From the NCBI RefSeq assembly GCF_002368115.1, contig NZ_AP018316.1, positions 1,519,136 through 1,583,135 on the forward strand: DNA of 64,000 nt, read 5' to 3'. How positions within the stretch are numbered: position 1 is the stretch's first letter; each line of letters starts with the position of its first letter. Both the position numbers and the translations under genes were made by a program. The DNA is from Dolichospermum compactum NIES-806 (lineage in GTDB: Bacteria > Cyanobacteriota > Cyanobacteriia > Cyanobacteriales > Nostocaceae). The notes under the pieces are model-generated. The model did no database searches, had not been told where the DNA came from, and saw only the letters and a list, made by a program, of their open reading frames with translations. This document shows positions 1 to 10,300 of the stretch, in pieces.

Positions 1-166
1 GTGTGACACTTGCGTAAGTCCTATCTCTAACACCTCTCACAAGTTTAATCCCAGTTCGCTGGTAATCTTCCTTTAACTTATATAAATTCAAAATGATATG
101 TTGACGATATTCAGATAAAATTTGGATAAGTTCTAACAGAGAAATTTGGTGATTTAACTTCGACAT
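1..166 (-). CDS. Hypothetical protein, 3' end beyond the window
   Basis: An open frame on the minus strand starts at an ATG at 166 (MSKLNHQISLLELI...) and stays open to the window edge, about 55 residues. It reads as an amphipathic helical segment with several Leu/Ile and Lys/Glu residues. I do not recognise the family. Its last visible codons lie in the sequence TTGCGTAAGTCCT (11-22 and neighbours), which is the terminal repeat of a small mobile element seen elsewhere in this window, so the reading frame has probably been cut or extended by that element. It could equally be non-coding. Confidence 0.3.
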   Translation of the reverse strand, partial: MSKLNHQISLLELIQILSEYRQHIILNLYKLKEDYQRTGIKLVRGVRDRTYASVT

Positions 167-344
167 AAAACCCCCTAACTTTTATCAATTAAAAACCGGA
201 TTTCCCTCTCTGCGCCTCTGCGTCTCTGCGTGAGAAAAATCCCTCTCTTCCTCAAGATAGTATATTTGTACTAAAAAGTCAACTTATCCAAATCAAGACT
301 AAAATAAAAATAGCTTTACAATTCTTCATAATTAAAACAAAACA

Positions 345-1853
345 ATGGCGCGAGATTTACGGGGATTCATTAAAATTCTAGAAGAAAGAGGGCAATTGAA
401 GCGAATTTCAGCTTTGGTTGATCCAGATATGGAAATTGCGGAGATTTCCAACCGAATGCTGCAAAAAGGTGGTCCAGGCTTACTATTTGAGAATGTCAAA
501 GGTGCATCTTTTCCCGTCGCAGTTAACTTAATGGGGACTGTGGAAAGGATATGCTGGGCGATGAACATGGAAAAACCAGAGGAGTTGGAAACCTTGGGAA
601 AGAAGCTAAGTATGCTTCAGCAACCCAAACCACCGAAAAAGATTTCCCAAGCTATAGATTTTGGTAAAGTGCTGTTTGACGTGGTGAAAGCTAAACCGGG
701 AAGGGACTTTTTTCCGCCTTGTCAACAGGTGGTAATTGAAGGGAATGATCTAGATTTAAATAAGTTACCTTTAATACGTCCTTATCCGGGAGATGCCGGA
801 AAGATTATTACGCTAGGATTGGTAATTACTAAGGATTGTGAGACGGGAATCCCTAATGTAGGCGTGTATCGTTTACAGTTACAGTCTAATAATACTATGA
901 CTGTACATTGGCTATCGGTGCGAGGTGGTGCAAGACATTTACGCAAAGCGGCAGAACGTGGTAAAAAGTTAGAAGTTGCGATCGCTCTGGGTGTAGATCC
1001 TTTAATCATTATGGCAGCAGCCACACCCATTCCTGTAGATTTATCAGAATGGTTATTTGCTGGATTGTATGGCGGTTCTGGAGTTAACTTAGCCAAATGT
1101 AAAACCGTAGATTTAGAAGTCCCCGCAGATTCCGAATTTGTTTTAGAAGGCACAATTACACCGGGGGAAGTTTTACCGGACGGACCTTTCGGCGACCACA
1201 TGGGATATTATGGCGGTGTGGAAGATTCGCCTTTGGTGCGGTTTCAGTGTATGACACACCGCAAAGATCCAATTTATCTTACCACATTTAGCGGGTTGCC
1301 ACCGAAAGAAGAAGCCATGATGGCGATCGCTCTTAACCGCATTTACACCCCTATTTTACGGCAACAAGTATCAGAAATAGTTGATTTTTTCCTACCAATG
1401 GAAGCGTTAAGTTACAAAGCTGCGATTATTTCCATAGATAAAGCCTATCCTGGACAAGCACGACGAGCAGCTTTAGCGTTTTGGAGTGCGTTACCACAAT
1501 TCACCTACACAAAATTTGTGATTGTCGTTGATAAAGATATCAATGTTCGTGATCCCCGTCAAGTAGTTTGGGCAATTAGTTCCAAAGTTGATCCTACCAG
1601 AGATGTATTTATATTACCAAATACTCCCTTTGATACGTTAGATTTTGCTAGTGAAAAACTTGGTTTAGGTGGGAGAATGGGCATAGATGCCACTACAAAA
1701 ATTCCTCCAGAAACAGAACATGAATGGGGTGAACCATTAAAATCAGATCCCGATGTTGCGGAAATGGTAGAAAGACGTTGGCAAGAATATGGTTTAGCCG
1801 ATTTACAATTAGGAGAAGTTGACCCTAATTTATTTGGTTACGATATGAGGTAA
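345..1853 (+). CDS. ubiD: UbiD family prenylated-FMN decarboxylase
   Basis: The 502-residue product has the usual length of UbiD decarboxylases, which use prenylated FMN and a divalent metal to remove a carboxyl group from an aromatic ring; in cyanobacteria the likely substrate is a plastoquinone precursor derived from 4-hydroxybenzoate. Visible family features are the NVGVYRLQ cofactor/metal-site stretch at residues 171-178, the acidic EFVLEG segment at 264-269 and GPFGDHMGYY at 280-289. The ATG at 345 begins with the typical MARDLRGFI. The gene stands alone, and the HIP1 octamer occurs twice inside it. The flavin prenyltransferase partner UbiX is not in the window. The substrate assignment is inferred from the family. 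Confidence 0.93.
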   Translation: MARDLRGFIKILEERGQLKRISALVDPDMEIAEISNRMLQKGGPGLLFENVKGASFPVAVNLMGTVERICWAMNMEKPEELETLGKKLSMLQQPKPPKKISQAIDFGKVLFDVVKAKPGRDFFPPCQQVVIEGNDLDLNKLPLIRPYPGDAGKIITLGLVITKDCETGIPNVGVYRLQLQSNNTMTVHWLSVRGGARHLRKAAERGKKLEVAIALGVDPLIIMAAATPIPVDLSEWLFAGLYGGSGVNLAKCKTVDLEVPADSEFVLEGTITPGEVLPDGPFGDHMGYYGGVEDSPLVRFQCMTHRKDPIYLTTFSGLPPKEEAMMAIALNRIYTPILRQQVSEIVDFFLPMEALSYKAAIISIDKAYPGQARRAALAFWSALPQFTYTKFVIVVDKDINVRDPRQVVWAISSKVDPTRDVFILPNTPFDTLDFASEKLGLGGRMGIDATTKIPPETEHEWGEPLKSDPDVAEMVERRWQEYGLADLQLGEVDPNLFGYDMR

Positions 1854-1988
1854 CACTCACGCTTTCCCTTCTTTATCAGGAGGGGAGTGTGATTTGAAGA
1901 TCAGAAACTTGAAAAACCTAATTTGATGATAATGTATAGAAAGCTGATAATATACAGAAAATCACAGAATATAACAATTAACTGAATT

Positions 1989-2465
1989 ATGTCCAATTTA
2001 ACAACAATCACTCAACTACAAAGGATTATCTTCTCGATATTCCTAACTTTAATTCTGAGTTTCATAATTCCTGCAACTGCTTCAGCTTCTAGCTTAGGAA
2101 TTGAGTCAGGTAATCTTAGTTCTTGTCCAAGTTCTCCTAATTGTGTTGTCAGTCAAAATGCTGATGCTAAACACGCTATTGAACCGATTACCTATCATAT
2201 AGAACGAGATAAAGCGAGAGAAACTTTACTCAAAGTTCTGACTGTTGTTCCCCGCACCACAATTGTATCACAAACAGATAATTATATTCATGCAATTTCT
2301 AAAAGTCGTATTTTCAAGTTTGTTGATGATGTGGAGTTTTATTTTCCTAGCGATAAGTCAGTTATTCATATCCGTTCTGCATCTCGTGTAGGAGATTCTG
2401 ATTTTGGTGTCAACCGCACACGCTTAGAACAAATTCGGTTAGCTTTACGGGATTTGAATATTTAA
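1989..2465 (+). CDS. DUF1499 protein with signal peptide
   Basis: The 158-residue product has a hydrophobic N-terminal signal segment (about residues 12-33, ending in ATASA), so it is probably exported to the periplasm or thylakoid lumen. The mature part carries the DUF1499 signature LSSCPSSPNCVVSQ at 43-56, with two cysteines, followed by an alpha/beta body ending in RVGDSDFGVNRTRLEQIR. The function of DUF1499 is not established. The gene has its own upstream gap of about 135 bases behind ubiD and looks monocistronic. Confidence 0.82.
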   Translation: MSNLTTITQLQRIIFSIFLTLILSFIIPATASASSLGIESGNLSSCPSSPNCVVSQNADAKHAIEPITYHIERDKARETLLKVLTVVPRTTIVSQTDNYIHAISKSRIFKFVDDVEFYFPSDKSVIHIRSASRVGDSDFGVNRTRLEQIRLALRDLNI

Positions 2466-2469
2466 TGTA

Positions 2470-2522
2470 ATTTAATTTGTCTGAATCAGGATTTCCAGGA
2501 TTTAAGGATTAACAGGATGAGA
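2470..2522. repeat. Dispersed AGGATT-type repeat
   Basis: An intergenic run of overlapping CAGGATTT/AGGATTAACAGGAT words follows the DUF1499 gene. Related words occur at 11190-11222, 11297-11334 and 11581-11618. It is a non-coding dispersed repeat, with no sign of a gene. Confidence 0.5.
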
Positions 2523-2559
2523 ATAGAGATTTTATTACTAATGACCAATGACCAATTCT

Positions 2560-3219
2560 CTATTCTCTATTTCCCAGGGCGAAAATACTTCCCACAACAA
2601 AACCTCCAAGATGCGCCCAATAAGCGACTCCTCCCGTTTCTACACTCATTTTAGCTGCTGCTTGGAGACTGGCAAAACCAGCGATAAGATTTTGTATAAA
2701 GAAAATACCAATAACTACTAATGCAGGAATATTAATTGTGGTGATGAAAAAACCGAGGAAGACTAATGTGGTAATTCTTGCGTGGGGAAACCAGATTAAG
2801 TATGCACCTAAAACTCCAGAAATTGCCCCACTTGCACCCAAGGAAGGAATAGTGGAGTACATACCAATAAACCATTGACATAAAGCAGCTATAGCACCAC
2901 AGGTTAAATAAAACAATAGATATTTAAAATGCCCTAAGCGGTCTTCAATATTGTTACCAAATACCCACAGATAGACCATATTGGATATTAAGTGCCACCA
3001 ACCTCCATGCAAAAACTGTGAGGTAAACAAGGTTGTCCACTCTCCACTCCAGTTGATTGTTAATTCTTGCGGTATTACCGCATACAATTGAAAAAATTGT
3101 TCTAGTTGTAAATTCGACAAACTTATTTCATGGAAAAAAACTAGAATATTCATGCCAATTAAACCATAGGTAAAATATGGCGTAATTCGGGTCGGGTTTT
3201 CATCGTAGAGGGGAAACAC
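2560..3219 (-). CDS. Rhomboid family intramembrane serine protease
   Basis: A 219-residue polytopic membrane protein with the rhomboid catalytic layout: HGGWWHLISN (71-80), supplying the oxyanion-hole His/Asn, the nucleophile motif GASGA with Ser130, and the catalytic His203 in WAHLGG. Rhomboids cleave transmembrane segments of other proteins inside the lipid bilayer. The N-terminal start MFPLYDENPTRITPY is typical of bacterial six-helix rhomboids. The gene is transcribed convergently with the DUF1499 gene. Its substrate is unknown. Confidence 0.9.
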   Translation of the reverse strand: MFPLYDENPTRITPYFTYGLIGMNILVFFHEISLSNLQLEQFFQLYAVIPQELTINWSGEWTTLFTSQFLHGGWWHLISNMVYLWVFGNNIEDRLGHFKYLLFYLTCGAIAALCQWFIGMYSTIPSLGASGAISGVLGAYLIWFPHARITTLVFLGFFITTINIPALVVIGIFFIQNLIAGFASLQAAAKMSVETGGVAYWAHLGGFVVGSIFALGNRE

Positions 3220-3329
3220 AAATATTGTTCCTAATCATTATTAATATCACTATAACAGGAGTCAGTAGTTGGGAGTCAGGAAGGAAAAATGAAGAATAAA
3301 GAATATTTTTATCCTATAGTGCTTATCGG

Positions 3330-3385
3330 TTGAGTGAGATATAAGAACCCCACCCCCAACCCGCAAGCGATGAGGGGGCTAAGAT
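3330..3385. repeat. C-rich dispersed palindromic repeat
   Basis: The segment around 3345-3380 (CCCCACCCCCAACCCGCAAGCGATGAGGGGGC) is a C-rich/G-rich imperfect palindrome of the type also seen at 12366-12400. It lies downstream of the amidase gene on the minus strand and could act as a bidirectional stem-loop. No gene is visible between 3220 and 3431. Confidence 0.45.
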
Positions 3386-3431
3386 GTATCTTATTCAAGT
3401 GATCCTATATTACCTAATCCCTGTTACCTAA

Positions 3432-4784
3432 TTACAAAAGATTTGCTGATTCATAGAGTCTTCTGATAATAGCTATAATTTTGATGCCGTAGTCTAAATC
3501 CGCAGACCAGCGCCCTGATAATTGATTAACTGAGGGAGCAATACCTCTGGTAACAAAACGGAATCGAGGATCTACTTCTGGCTGGACTAAAGGTTCTAAA
3601 CTAGCATAGGCTTTTAAATGTTGAATATGCGCTCTAACACCAATTCTGGCGCTGGGAAATGATGCTCCTTCAGCACCACCTCCAACTCCACCCAAGCCGG
3701 CAAAGTTATTTTGTTGGGGTTTAATGTCAGTCCCAAAACGTAAAAATCCAGTTTCTAAACACATTTGACAAAAAGCAATGTCATGATTTATGCCTTCAAT
3801 GCTTGCTTCTTCTCGATATAGTTTGGGAAGATCAGGAAATTGGGTAATGGCACTTTCATTATTGATTTTTAGAAATGCTTGTAATTGTCCTTCTGATGTA
3901 TTGCCATTGGAGATAAGTTGTTCAAATTGTCCGGGACAAACTGCTAAAATTGAGCGTAGTTCTACTGTGCGTGAGGTGCTATCCCAACCAATAGAAATAT
4001 TCGATTCTCGAAGTTCTACGGCTTTGATATAAACTATTTGCCGATAGGTAATTCGGCGTAAATTAATTGTTTTTGAGATATTAATCCGTAACCGATCTAC
4101 TAAATCAATGGGGATGTAAGCATTACCATTAATTAATAGTCCTTGTTCTGAGTAATTTTGTCCATTGATATTAATGTTAATACTGGGATAATTTTCGGTT
4201 GTTGGTTGTTGAGGATTATTTGCTTGACTCCAAGTAGTTAGTCCTTCGGCAATTCCGATGGCAAAATCACGACGACGATTTTGTAATAAAGCCCGATCTT
4301 CGGGACTGCTAAGGAAACCAACTTCTAGTAATATGGCGGCGATCGCTGTTTGACGACAAAATTGCAAGTTACCCAAGCCACTATCTGTATCTGGTTTTAC
4401 TCCGCGATTGGGTAATTGGGGGATACGACGCAAAAGTGCCATCAATAACATTTCTGCATTTTGCTTGCGCTGATCATTTTTGGCAATATAAAATGCACTT
4501 GCGCCGCGCACAGTTGGATTATTAGCCGCATTGGCGTGAATTTCTAAGGCTACATCTTTGGCATTAGCACGAGAATTAATCCAGGCAATAGTTTGAGCCG
4601 CACTTAAATCGTCAGGAACAGCTAAAACTTCTAAATTACGAGTCCGCAGTTCTATCACCACCAAATCCCGCAAAAGTATCATTTCCTTTGCTTCCGTTGT
4701 GCCACCAGCGATCGCACCGGGGTCATTTTTACCCGCTTCTGTGCCACCATGTGCCGCAGAAATAAAAATCCGTCCCATTTTCAC
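3432..4784 (-). CDS. N-acetylmuramoyl-L-alanine amidase with glucosaminidase-like C-terminus
   Basis: The 450-residue product begins with an amidase_3 domain (about 1-190): MGRIFISAAHGG holds the first zinc ligand, EIHANA (about 82-87) the second, and LLEVGFLSSPED the catalytic Glu. A middle segment (about 205-285) resembles copper-amine-oxidase-like stalk domains. The C-terminal part (about 310-450), with INHDIAFCQMCLETGFLRFG and NNFAGLGG, looks like the N-acetylglucosaminidase fold of the LytG/FlgJ kind. The protein would therefore cut both the peptide and the glycan links of peptidoglycan. No signal peptide is obvious. ATG 4784 has a second ATG two codons on. It lies 34 bases downstream of the serine hydrolase and probably shares its transcript. 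Confidence 0.8.
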   Translation of the reverse strand: MKMGRIFISAAHGGTEAGKNDPGAIAGGTTEAKEMILLRDLVVIELRTRNLEVLAVPDDLSAAQTIAWINSRANAKDVALEIHANAANNPTVRGASAFYIAKNDQRKQNAEMLLMALLRRIPQLPNRGVKPDTDSGLGNLQFCRQTAIAAILLEVGFLSSPEDRALLQNRRRDFAIGIAEGLTTWSQANNPQQPTTENYPSINININGQNYSEQGLLINGNAYIPIDLVDRLRINISKTINLRRITYRQIVYIKAVELRESNISIGWDSTSRTVELRSILAVCPGQFEQLISNGNTSEGQLQAFLKINNESAITQFPDLPKLYREEASIEGINHDIAFCQMCLETGFLRFGTDIKPQQNNFAGLGGVGGGAEGASFPSARIGVRAHIQHLKAYASLEPLVQPEVDPRFRFVTRGIAPSVNQLSGRWSADLDYGIKIIAIIRRLYESANLL

Positions 4785-4818
4785 CTATTTCCGTTGTTAA
4801 GTCCCAGCAATTGCAATT

Positions 4819-5757
4819 CTATAAATTAGTGATCGCTTCTGCAATTCTTCTAGACACAAAAGGCAAAATTTCCCGACTCTTAGCTTGTTCTTTCCCTTCC
4901 GTAAACACCACCAACAGATAAGGACGCTGATCCGGTAATTCAATATAAGCCGCATCATGACGGATTGTGCTTGTCCAACCTGCTTTTGACCAGATTTGAC
5001 TATTTTCAGGTAATCCACCGCCTAAAAAGCCTGTAACTTGGTTCTCGTCCCCATCTTGAGTTAACTCTTCTGGCTTAATACTGCGTTTGAGTAAATTCAT
5101 CATAGATTGCGATCGCTCACTCGAAACCGTCACCCCACCCACGATACTATGTAACAATCTCGCCGTTGCATCCGTCGTCAGCATATTCCGATTTTCAAAC
5201 ATCTCCCCATAAAAAGCCCTTTCCCGTCCATAGGGACCATCACCCCAAGTCTTTTGACAGACATTAACCGCCTTCATCTCCTCCCAGCCCAAAGACTGGT
5301 AATAACGATTAATAATATTGCGTTGATATTTCCAAGTTTCAAAAGGACCAGGAGATAATTGTGGACCTGAAGTAGTTCCACTGACAATATCCACAATTAA
5401 ACTAGTCGCATCATTGCTAGAATCAACTATCATATCCCTCAAAGCTCGGTCTAACTCTCCCGAAGCATGACTCATTCCTTTCTCTAGCCATTCTTGCACC
5501 ACCACCAGATAAAATAACTTCACCACACTGGCCGGATAAATCCGTTCTCCCCCCCGATAGCTAAAACCCCGCACCGGATGTTCCCAAAAAGCATTAGGAG
5601 TCAGCGCACCACCCGTATTCACAGGTGCAGGATGATCATATACAACCCAAGTGAGTCCAATTTGATTGGGCGCTAAAGTGGAGAATTTCGCCCAAGTTGC
5701 CTCTAAAATTTGATTACCGATATTTTCTAGTTGTTGGTCTTGATTAAAAAAAACCAT
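4819..5757 (-). CDS. Class A beta-lactamase-like serine hydrolase
   Basis: A 312-residue protein of the penicillin-binding/beta-lactamase fold. The nucleophile motif S-x-x-K is S77-V-V-K80 in YPASVVKLF; SSN near 113-115 matches the second motif, and the K-A-G of WSKAGWTST takes the place of the K-T/S-G motif. A true class A enzyme usually has a signal peptide, which is not evident here. The role may be in wall peptide processing or beta-lactam hydrolysis; sequence alone does not decide. It heads a two-gene minus-strand unit with the amidase/glucosaminidase, which favours a wall role. Confidence 0.75.
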   Translation of the reverse strand: MVFFNQDQQLENIGNQILEATWAKFSTLAPNQIGLTWVVYDHPAPVNTGGALTPNAFWEHPVRGFSYRGGERIYPASVVKLFYLVVVQEWLEKGMSHASGELDRALRDMIVDSSNDATSLIVDIVSGTTSGPQLSPGPFETWKYQRNIINRYYQSLGWEEMKAVNVCQKTWGDGPYGRERAFYGEMFENRNMLTTDATARLLHSIVGGVTVSSERSQSMMNLLKRSIKPEELTQDGDENQVTGFLGGGLPENSQIWSKAGWTSTIRHDAAYIELPDQRPYLLVVFTEGKEQAKSREILPFVSRRIAEAITNL

Positions 5758-5870
5758 TTGTAAATAATGTCCTTATGGTATTAAGAGTCTAGGTTCTGGC
5801 TTAATCCTATCATTACCTGTATAATTACTGAAGCAATAACTATGATTAGGCTGATTTCAGGTAATTTGTC

Positions 5871-7172
5871 ATGACATTTGATTTAACAAGATTTTATCAA
5901 GCTTGCAATCCAAATAAAACCCTTGATAAAAGCAAAGCTGAAGATAGACAATATTATATTGATTTTTCCGAGGTGCGGGGTGCGGAAATAATTAGAGAAT
6001 TAAAAAGAACTATTACCCTGCTTTCTCCAGAAACACCAACTTGTCAATTATTTACAGGACATATTGGTTGTGGAAAATCCACCGAATTGTTGCGGTTAAA
6101 AGACGAGTTACAAAAAGAGGGATTTCATGTAGTTTATTTTGAATCTAGTCAAAGTTTAGATTTAGGAGATATTGATATTACAGATATTTTACTAGCAATA
6201 GCTAGAGAAGTTAGTCAAAGTTTAGAAGCGGCACAAATTAAACTCAAACCAGGATATTTTCAAAATCTATTTACAGAAATAGCTGAACTATTACAAACAC
6301 CCTTGGATATTGGTGTAGAAGCAGAATTATCAGTAGGTATTGCCAAAATTACCGCCAAAACTAAAGATAGTCCGAAACTGCGGAGTCAACTACGACATTA
6401 TTTAGAACCGCGAACTAATGGAATTTTAGAATCAATTAATAAAGAATTACTTGTACCTGCACAAGAAAGATTGAAAAAACAAGGTAAATCAGGTTTAGCA
6501 GTAATTATTGATAACCTAGATAGGATAGATAATGCACTTAAACCCAATGGTCAATATCAACCAGAATATCTATTTGTAGAACGGGGTGAACAATTAAATC
6601 AATTAAAATGTCATGTTGTTTATACAATTCCCCTAGTTCTTATATTTTCTAACGCATTAGGAAGATTAACAAATCGCTTTGGAGTAGATCCTAAAGTGTT
6701 ACCAATGGTAGCGATTAAACAAAGAACAGGTGCGGATTATCTAGCAGGAATTACACTACTGCAAGAAATGATCATGAAAAGAGCTTTTCCTGATGTAAAT
6801 TGGTCAGAAGGTCAAAATTTAATTATAGAAATATTTGATAGTCCCGAAACATTGGAAAGACTTTGTAAAGTTAGTGGTGGTCATTTGCGTAACTTGTTAA
6901 TGTTATTATTTCGTTGTTTGCAAATGGAAGATACCCCAATTTCTCGAAAATGTTTAGAAACAGTCATTAAAAAACGTTGTAATGAGTTAAATTTAGCAAT
7001 TACACCTGACGAATGGGAATTACTCAAAGAAGTATGGACAACAAAAACCTATAATGGTGATGAAAAATATGATATCTTACTCCGGAGTATGTTTGTATTT
7101 GAATATCGAGATGAAGATGGTTCTTGGTTTGATATTAATCCAATTTTGATAGAATCAAAGGAATTAATGTAA
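5871..7172 (+). CDS. P-loop ATPase, partner of the downstream STAND protein
   Basis: A 433-residue cytoplasmic ATPase. The Walker A motif GHIGCGKST is at 63-71 and a Walker B-like segment LAVIIDNLDRI at 209-219, followed by a helical region with VSGGHLRNLLMLLFRCLQ typical of AAA/STAND sensor-winged-helix parts. N-terminal residues 20-60 (YYIDFSEVRG) recall a regulatory strand common in cyanobacterial ATPases of this kind. No effector domain is apparent. It lies 130 bases upstream of the large STAND gene on the same strand, separated only by palindromic repeats, so the two may be co-expressed. The precise family is not recognised; a role in signalling or defence is inference. Confidence 0.72.
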   Translation: MTFDLTRFYQACNPNKTLDKSKAEDRQYYIDFSEVRGAEIIRELKRTITLLSPETPTCQLFTGHIGCGKSTELLRLKDELQKEGFHVVYFESSQSLDLGDIDITDILLAIAREVSQSLEAAQIKLKPGYFQNLFTEIAELLQTPLDIGVEAELSVGIAKITAKTKDSPKLRSQLRHYLEPRTNGILESINKELLVPAQERLKKQGKSGLAVIIDNLDRIDNALKPNGQYQPEYLFVERGEQLNQLKCHVVYTIPLVLIFSNALGRLTNRFGVDPKVLPMVAIKQRTGADYLAGITLLQEMIMKRAFPDVNWSEGQNLIIEIFDSPETLERLCKVSGGHLRNLLMLLFRCLQMEDTPISRKCLETVIKKRCNELNLAITPDEWELLKEVWTTKTYNGDEKYDILLRSMFVFEYRDEDGSWFDINPILIESKELM

Positions 7173-7179
7173 TGTCTGG

Positions 7180-7285
7180 GTTTTACCCCACCTTAACCCT
7201 CCCCTTTGTGAAGGGGAAGGAACTAGATTCCGGTTTCCCCCCTTTGTGAAGGGGGGATTAAGGGGGGTGAAACATATTAACTAAA
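7180..7285. repeat. Tandem CCCCTTTGTGAAGGGG palindromes
   Basis: Two related palindromic words (CCCCTTTGTGAAGGGG near 7202-7218 and a C6/G6 version near 7239-7256) with flanking CCACCTTAACC / GATTAAGGGGGGTG fill the gap between the two ATPase genes. They can fold into strong stem-loops and might attenuate read-through. Shorter relatives occur at 62036-62050. Confidence 0.5.
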
Positions 7286-7302
7286 ATGATAAAATCAACA
7301 CC

Positions 7303-10300
7303 ATGAATAATTCAGAAAGTCCTCCTGAGAATAATAATCAATCGTTACGAACTATATTAAGGGCAATTAATTTCTCCCAAGGTCAATTATCACTGATTTT
7401 CCTGCGTTGCAATTATGCAAAATTACGTCAAGAAATATCAGCACAACTTCACCAAGTTTCTTCTATACCAATTAGAGAAATAACCTTAACAGAATCAGTT
7501 AAAAGTTTGTATAATCAAATCTCTCAAGAATTGGGAAATGAACAACCACAAGCTTTAATGATTTCTGGTTTAGATTGTGTGAAAAACATTAATGCAGTTT
7601 TGAGTTTATCTAACCAAAGTCGAGAGGAATTTAGAAAAAACTGTCCTTTTCCGATTTTGATTTGGATAGATGATCAAATTCTCAGAAAAATTATTAGAGT
7701 TGCACCAGATTTAGAAAATTGGGGGAGTATTCTAGATTTTGAAAATGATACTGATGATTTAGTTAATTTATTGCAAGAAACAACACAAGAAATATTTACT
7801 AATGATGTTATTCCCAGTCCTCAAGTTTACCAAGAAATAGAATCTGCACGTCAGGATTTACAAAATAGAGGAGAAGATATAAACCCAGAAATACAAGCAG
7901 GTTTAAATTTGGCTTTTGGTTTACGGGAATATCAACAAGATCATTTAGATGATGCTTTAATTTATTATCAACGAAGTTTGCAATTTTGGCAAAGTCATCA
8001 TAATTTAGAAAGTCACGGGATAACATTGGTTAAAATATCTTTAGCTTATACTCGAAAAGCAGAAATTAGTAATACCGAAGATCAGGAAGATTGGCAAAAT
8101 GCTAGAGACAATTTACAGCAAGCTTTAGATATTTTTGAACAAGCAGTAAGGTTAGATTTAATTGTTGAATATATCAACTGTTTAGGAGAAATATTACGAC
8201 AGCAAAAAGCATGGAATGATTTAGAAAAACTTGCTCAAAAATCATTGAAATTATATGAAAACCTCTCTCCTTGTAGGAGAGAGGCTTTAATTCCCCCTTT
8301 CCTGGTAGGGAAGGGGGTTAGGGGGTTAGGTAAAAATTATGGTTTTCTCGCAGAAGTAGCTTTAGAAAATAAAGAATGGCTAAAAGCAAATCAAAATGCC
8401 GAAAAAGCCCTAGAAATTTTAAGCAATCTTCCTCATGTACCATCTCATGAACGCAGTTTATATCGCTTATTTATGGCACTTTCTCATATAGGTTTAGGGG
8501 AGATATATATAGCAATTGAAATTTTAGAATTTACTAAAAATGAAAGTCTTCCTCAATATGACCCTAAATTATATATTGATATATTAAAAAAATTAAGTTC
8601 GCTATATTTTCAAGAAAAAGAATATTTAAAATCATTTAATCTGAAACAAGAACAACTCCAAACTGAACAACAATATGGTTTTCGCGCTTTTGTTGGTGCT
8701 TCTTATTTAAACCCCCAACGCAAAGTTATTAATTCTGCAAATGCAGAAATTGACAATATAGGAACAATAGCACCAGAAATTTCTGCTTCTGGAAGAGAAC
8801 AAGATGTTAAAAGGTTGCGAGAAAGAATTGCGGGAACTCAAGATAAATTAACTGTAATTCATGGACAATCTGGAGTTGGTAAAAGTTCGATTTTACAAGG
8901 TGGTTTAATTCCCGCATTACAACAAGAACCTATTGGAGAACGTGACGCTTTACCGATACTTTTAAGGGTTTATACAAATTGGGTAGAAATTTTAGGAGAA
9001 TCCTTAAAATCAAATGTACAAACATTATCCAAATTAAATGTAGAGACGAGAATCCCTACCCATAGAACGTCTCTACACTCTACGGTTACAATTATTCAAC
9101 AATTGCGAAAAAATGCCGATAGAAATTTATTGACCGTTTTGATATTTGACCAATTTGAAGAATTTTTCTTTGTGAATAATGACCAAAAACAAAGAAAACC
9201 GTTTTATGACTTTTTACGAGTCTGTTTAGATATTCCTTTTGTGAAAATTGTCCTTTCTTTACGAGAAGATTATTTACATTATTTATTAGAATTAGACCGT
9301 TTGTGTGATTTAACAGTAACTAATAATAACATTCTGGATAAAAATATTCGTTATTATTTGGGTAACTTTTCTCCCACAGATACTAAAACTGTAATTAAAA
9401 CTCTCACCGAAAAAACCCGCTTTTATTTACAAATAGCATTAATTGATGAATTGGTTAAAGATTTAGCGGGGGATATTGGAGAAATTAGACCAATTGAATT
9501 ACAAATTGTGGGAACACAATTACAAACTGAAAAAATTACTACTTTAAAACAATATCAAGATTTTGGTAAAAAGGAAAAATTAGTAGAGAAGTTTTTAGAA
9601 GATGTGATTAAAGACTGTGGTGCAGAAAATGAACAAGTTGCACGACTGGTTTTATATTTACTTACCGATGAAAATTTTACCAGACCTTTAAGAACTCGCG
9701 CTGAGTTAGTAACACAGTTAAGAGAAGCAAGTGAAAACCTGGATTTAGTCTTAAATATTTTCGTTGCGTCGGGTTTGGTGTTACTGTTACCAGAATCTCC
9801 TGCGGATAGATATCAATTAGTTCATGATTATTTGGTGGAGTTTATTCGTCAACAACAGGGAAATGAGTTATTAGCGAAATTAGCTAAAGCCGAAGCAGAA
9901 TTAGAACTATCAAAACAAAATGAGTTATTAGCAGCAGAAAAATTAAAACAGGAACAGGAAGCTAGACAGCTAGTAGAGGATGCAAAAATTGAAGCTGATA
10001 AAAAAATTCAAGAAGGAGAAAAAAGATTAAAATTAAGTTCTGGTTTAGCTGTGGGTTTGGTAATAGTTGCGGGTATGGCTTCTGTTTATGGGATGAATCA
10101 GTTGAGAGAAACTAATGTTGCTAAAGAAAAACAAACTGAATTACAAGCACAAACGCAAAAATTAGCAAGTCAAACCCAATATCTAAAACTACAATCTCAA
10201 CAAGCAGAGAAAAATAAACAAAAAGCAGAAAATAAATTTAAGTTAGCAGCACAGAATACTAAAAAAGCACAAGAAAATCTATTAGCAGCTAAAACTAAGT

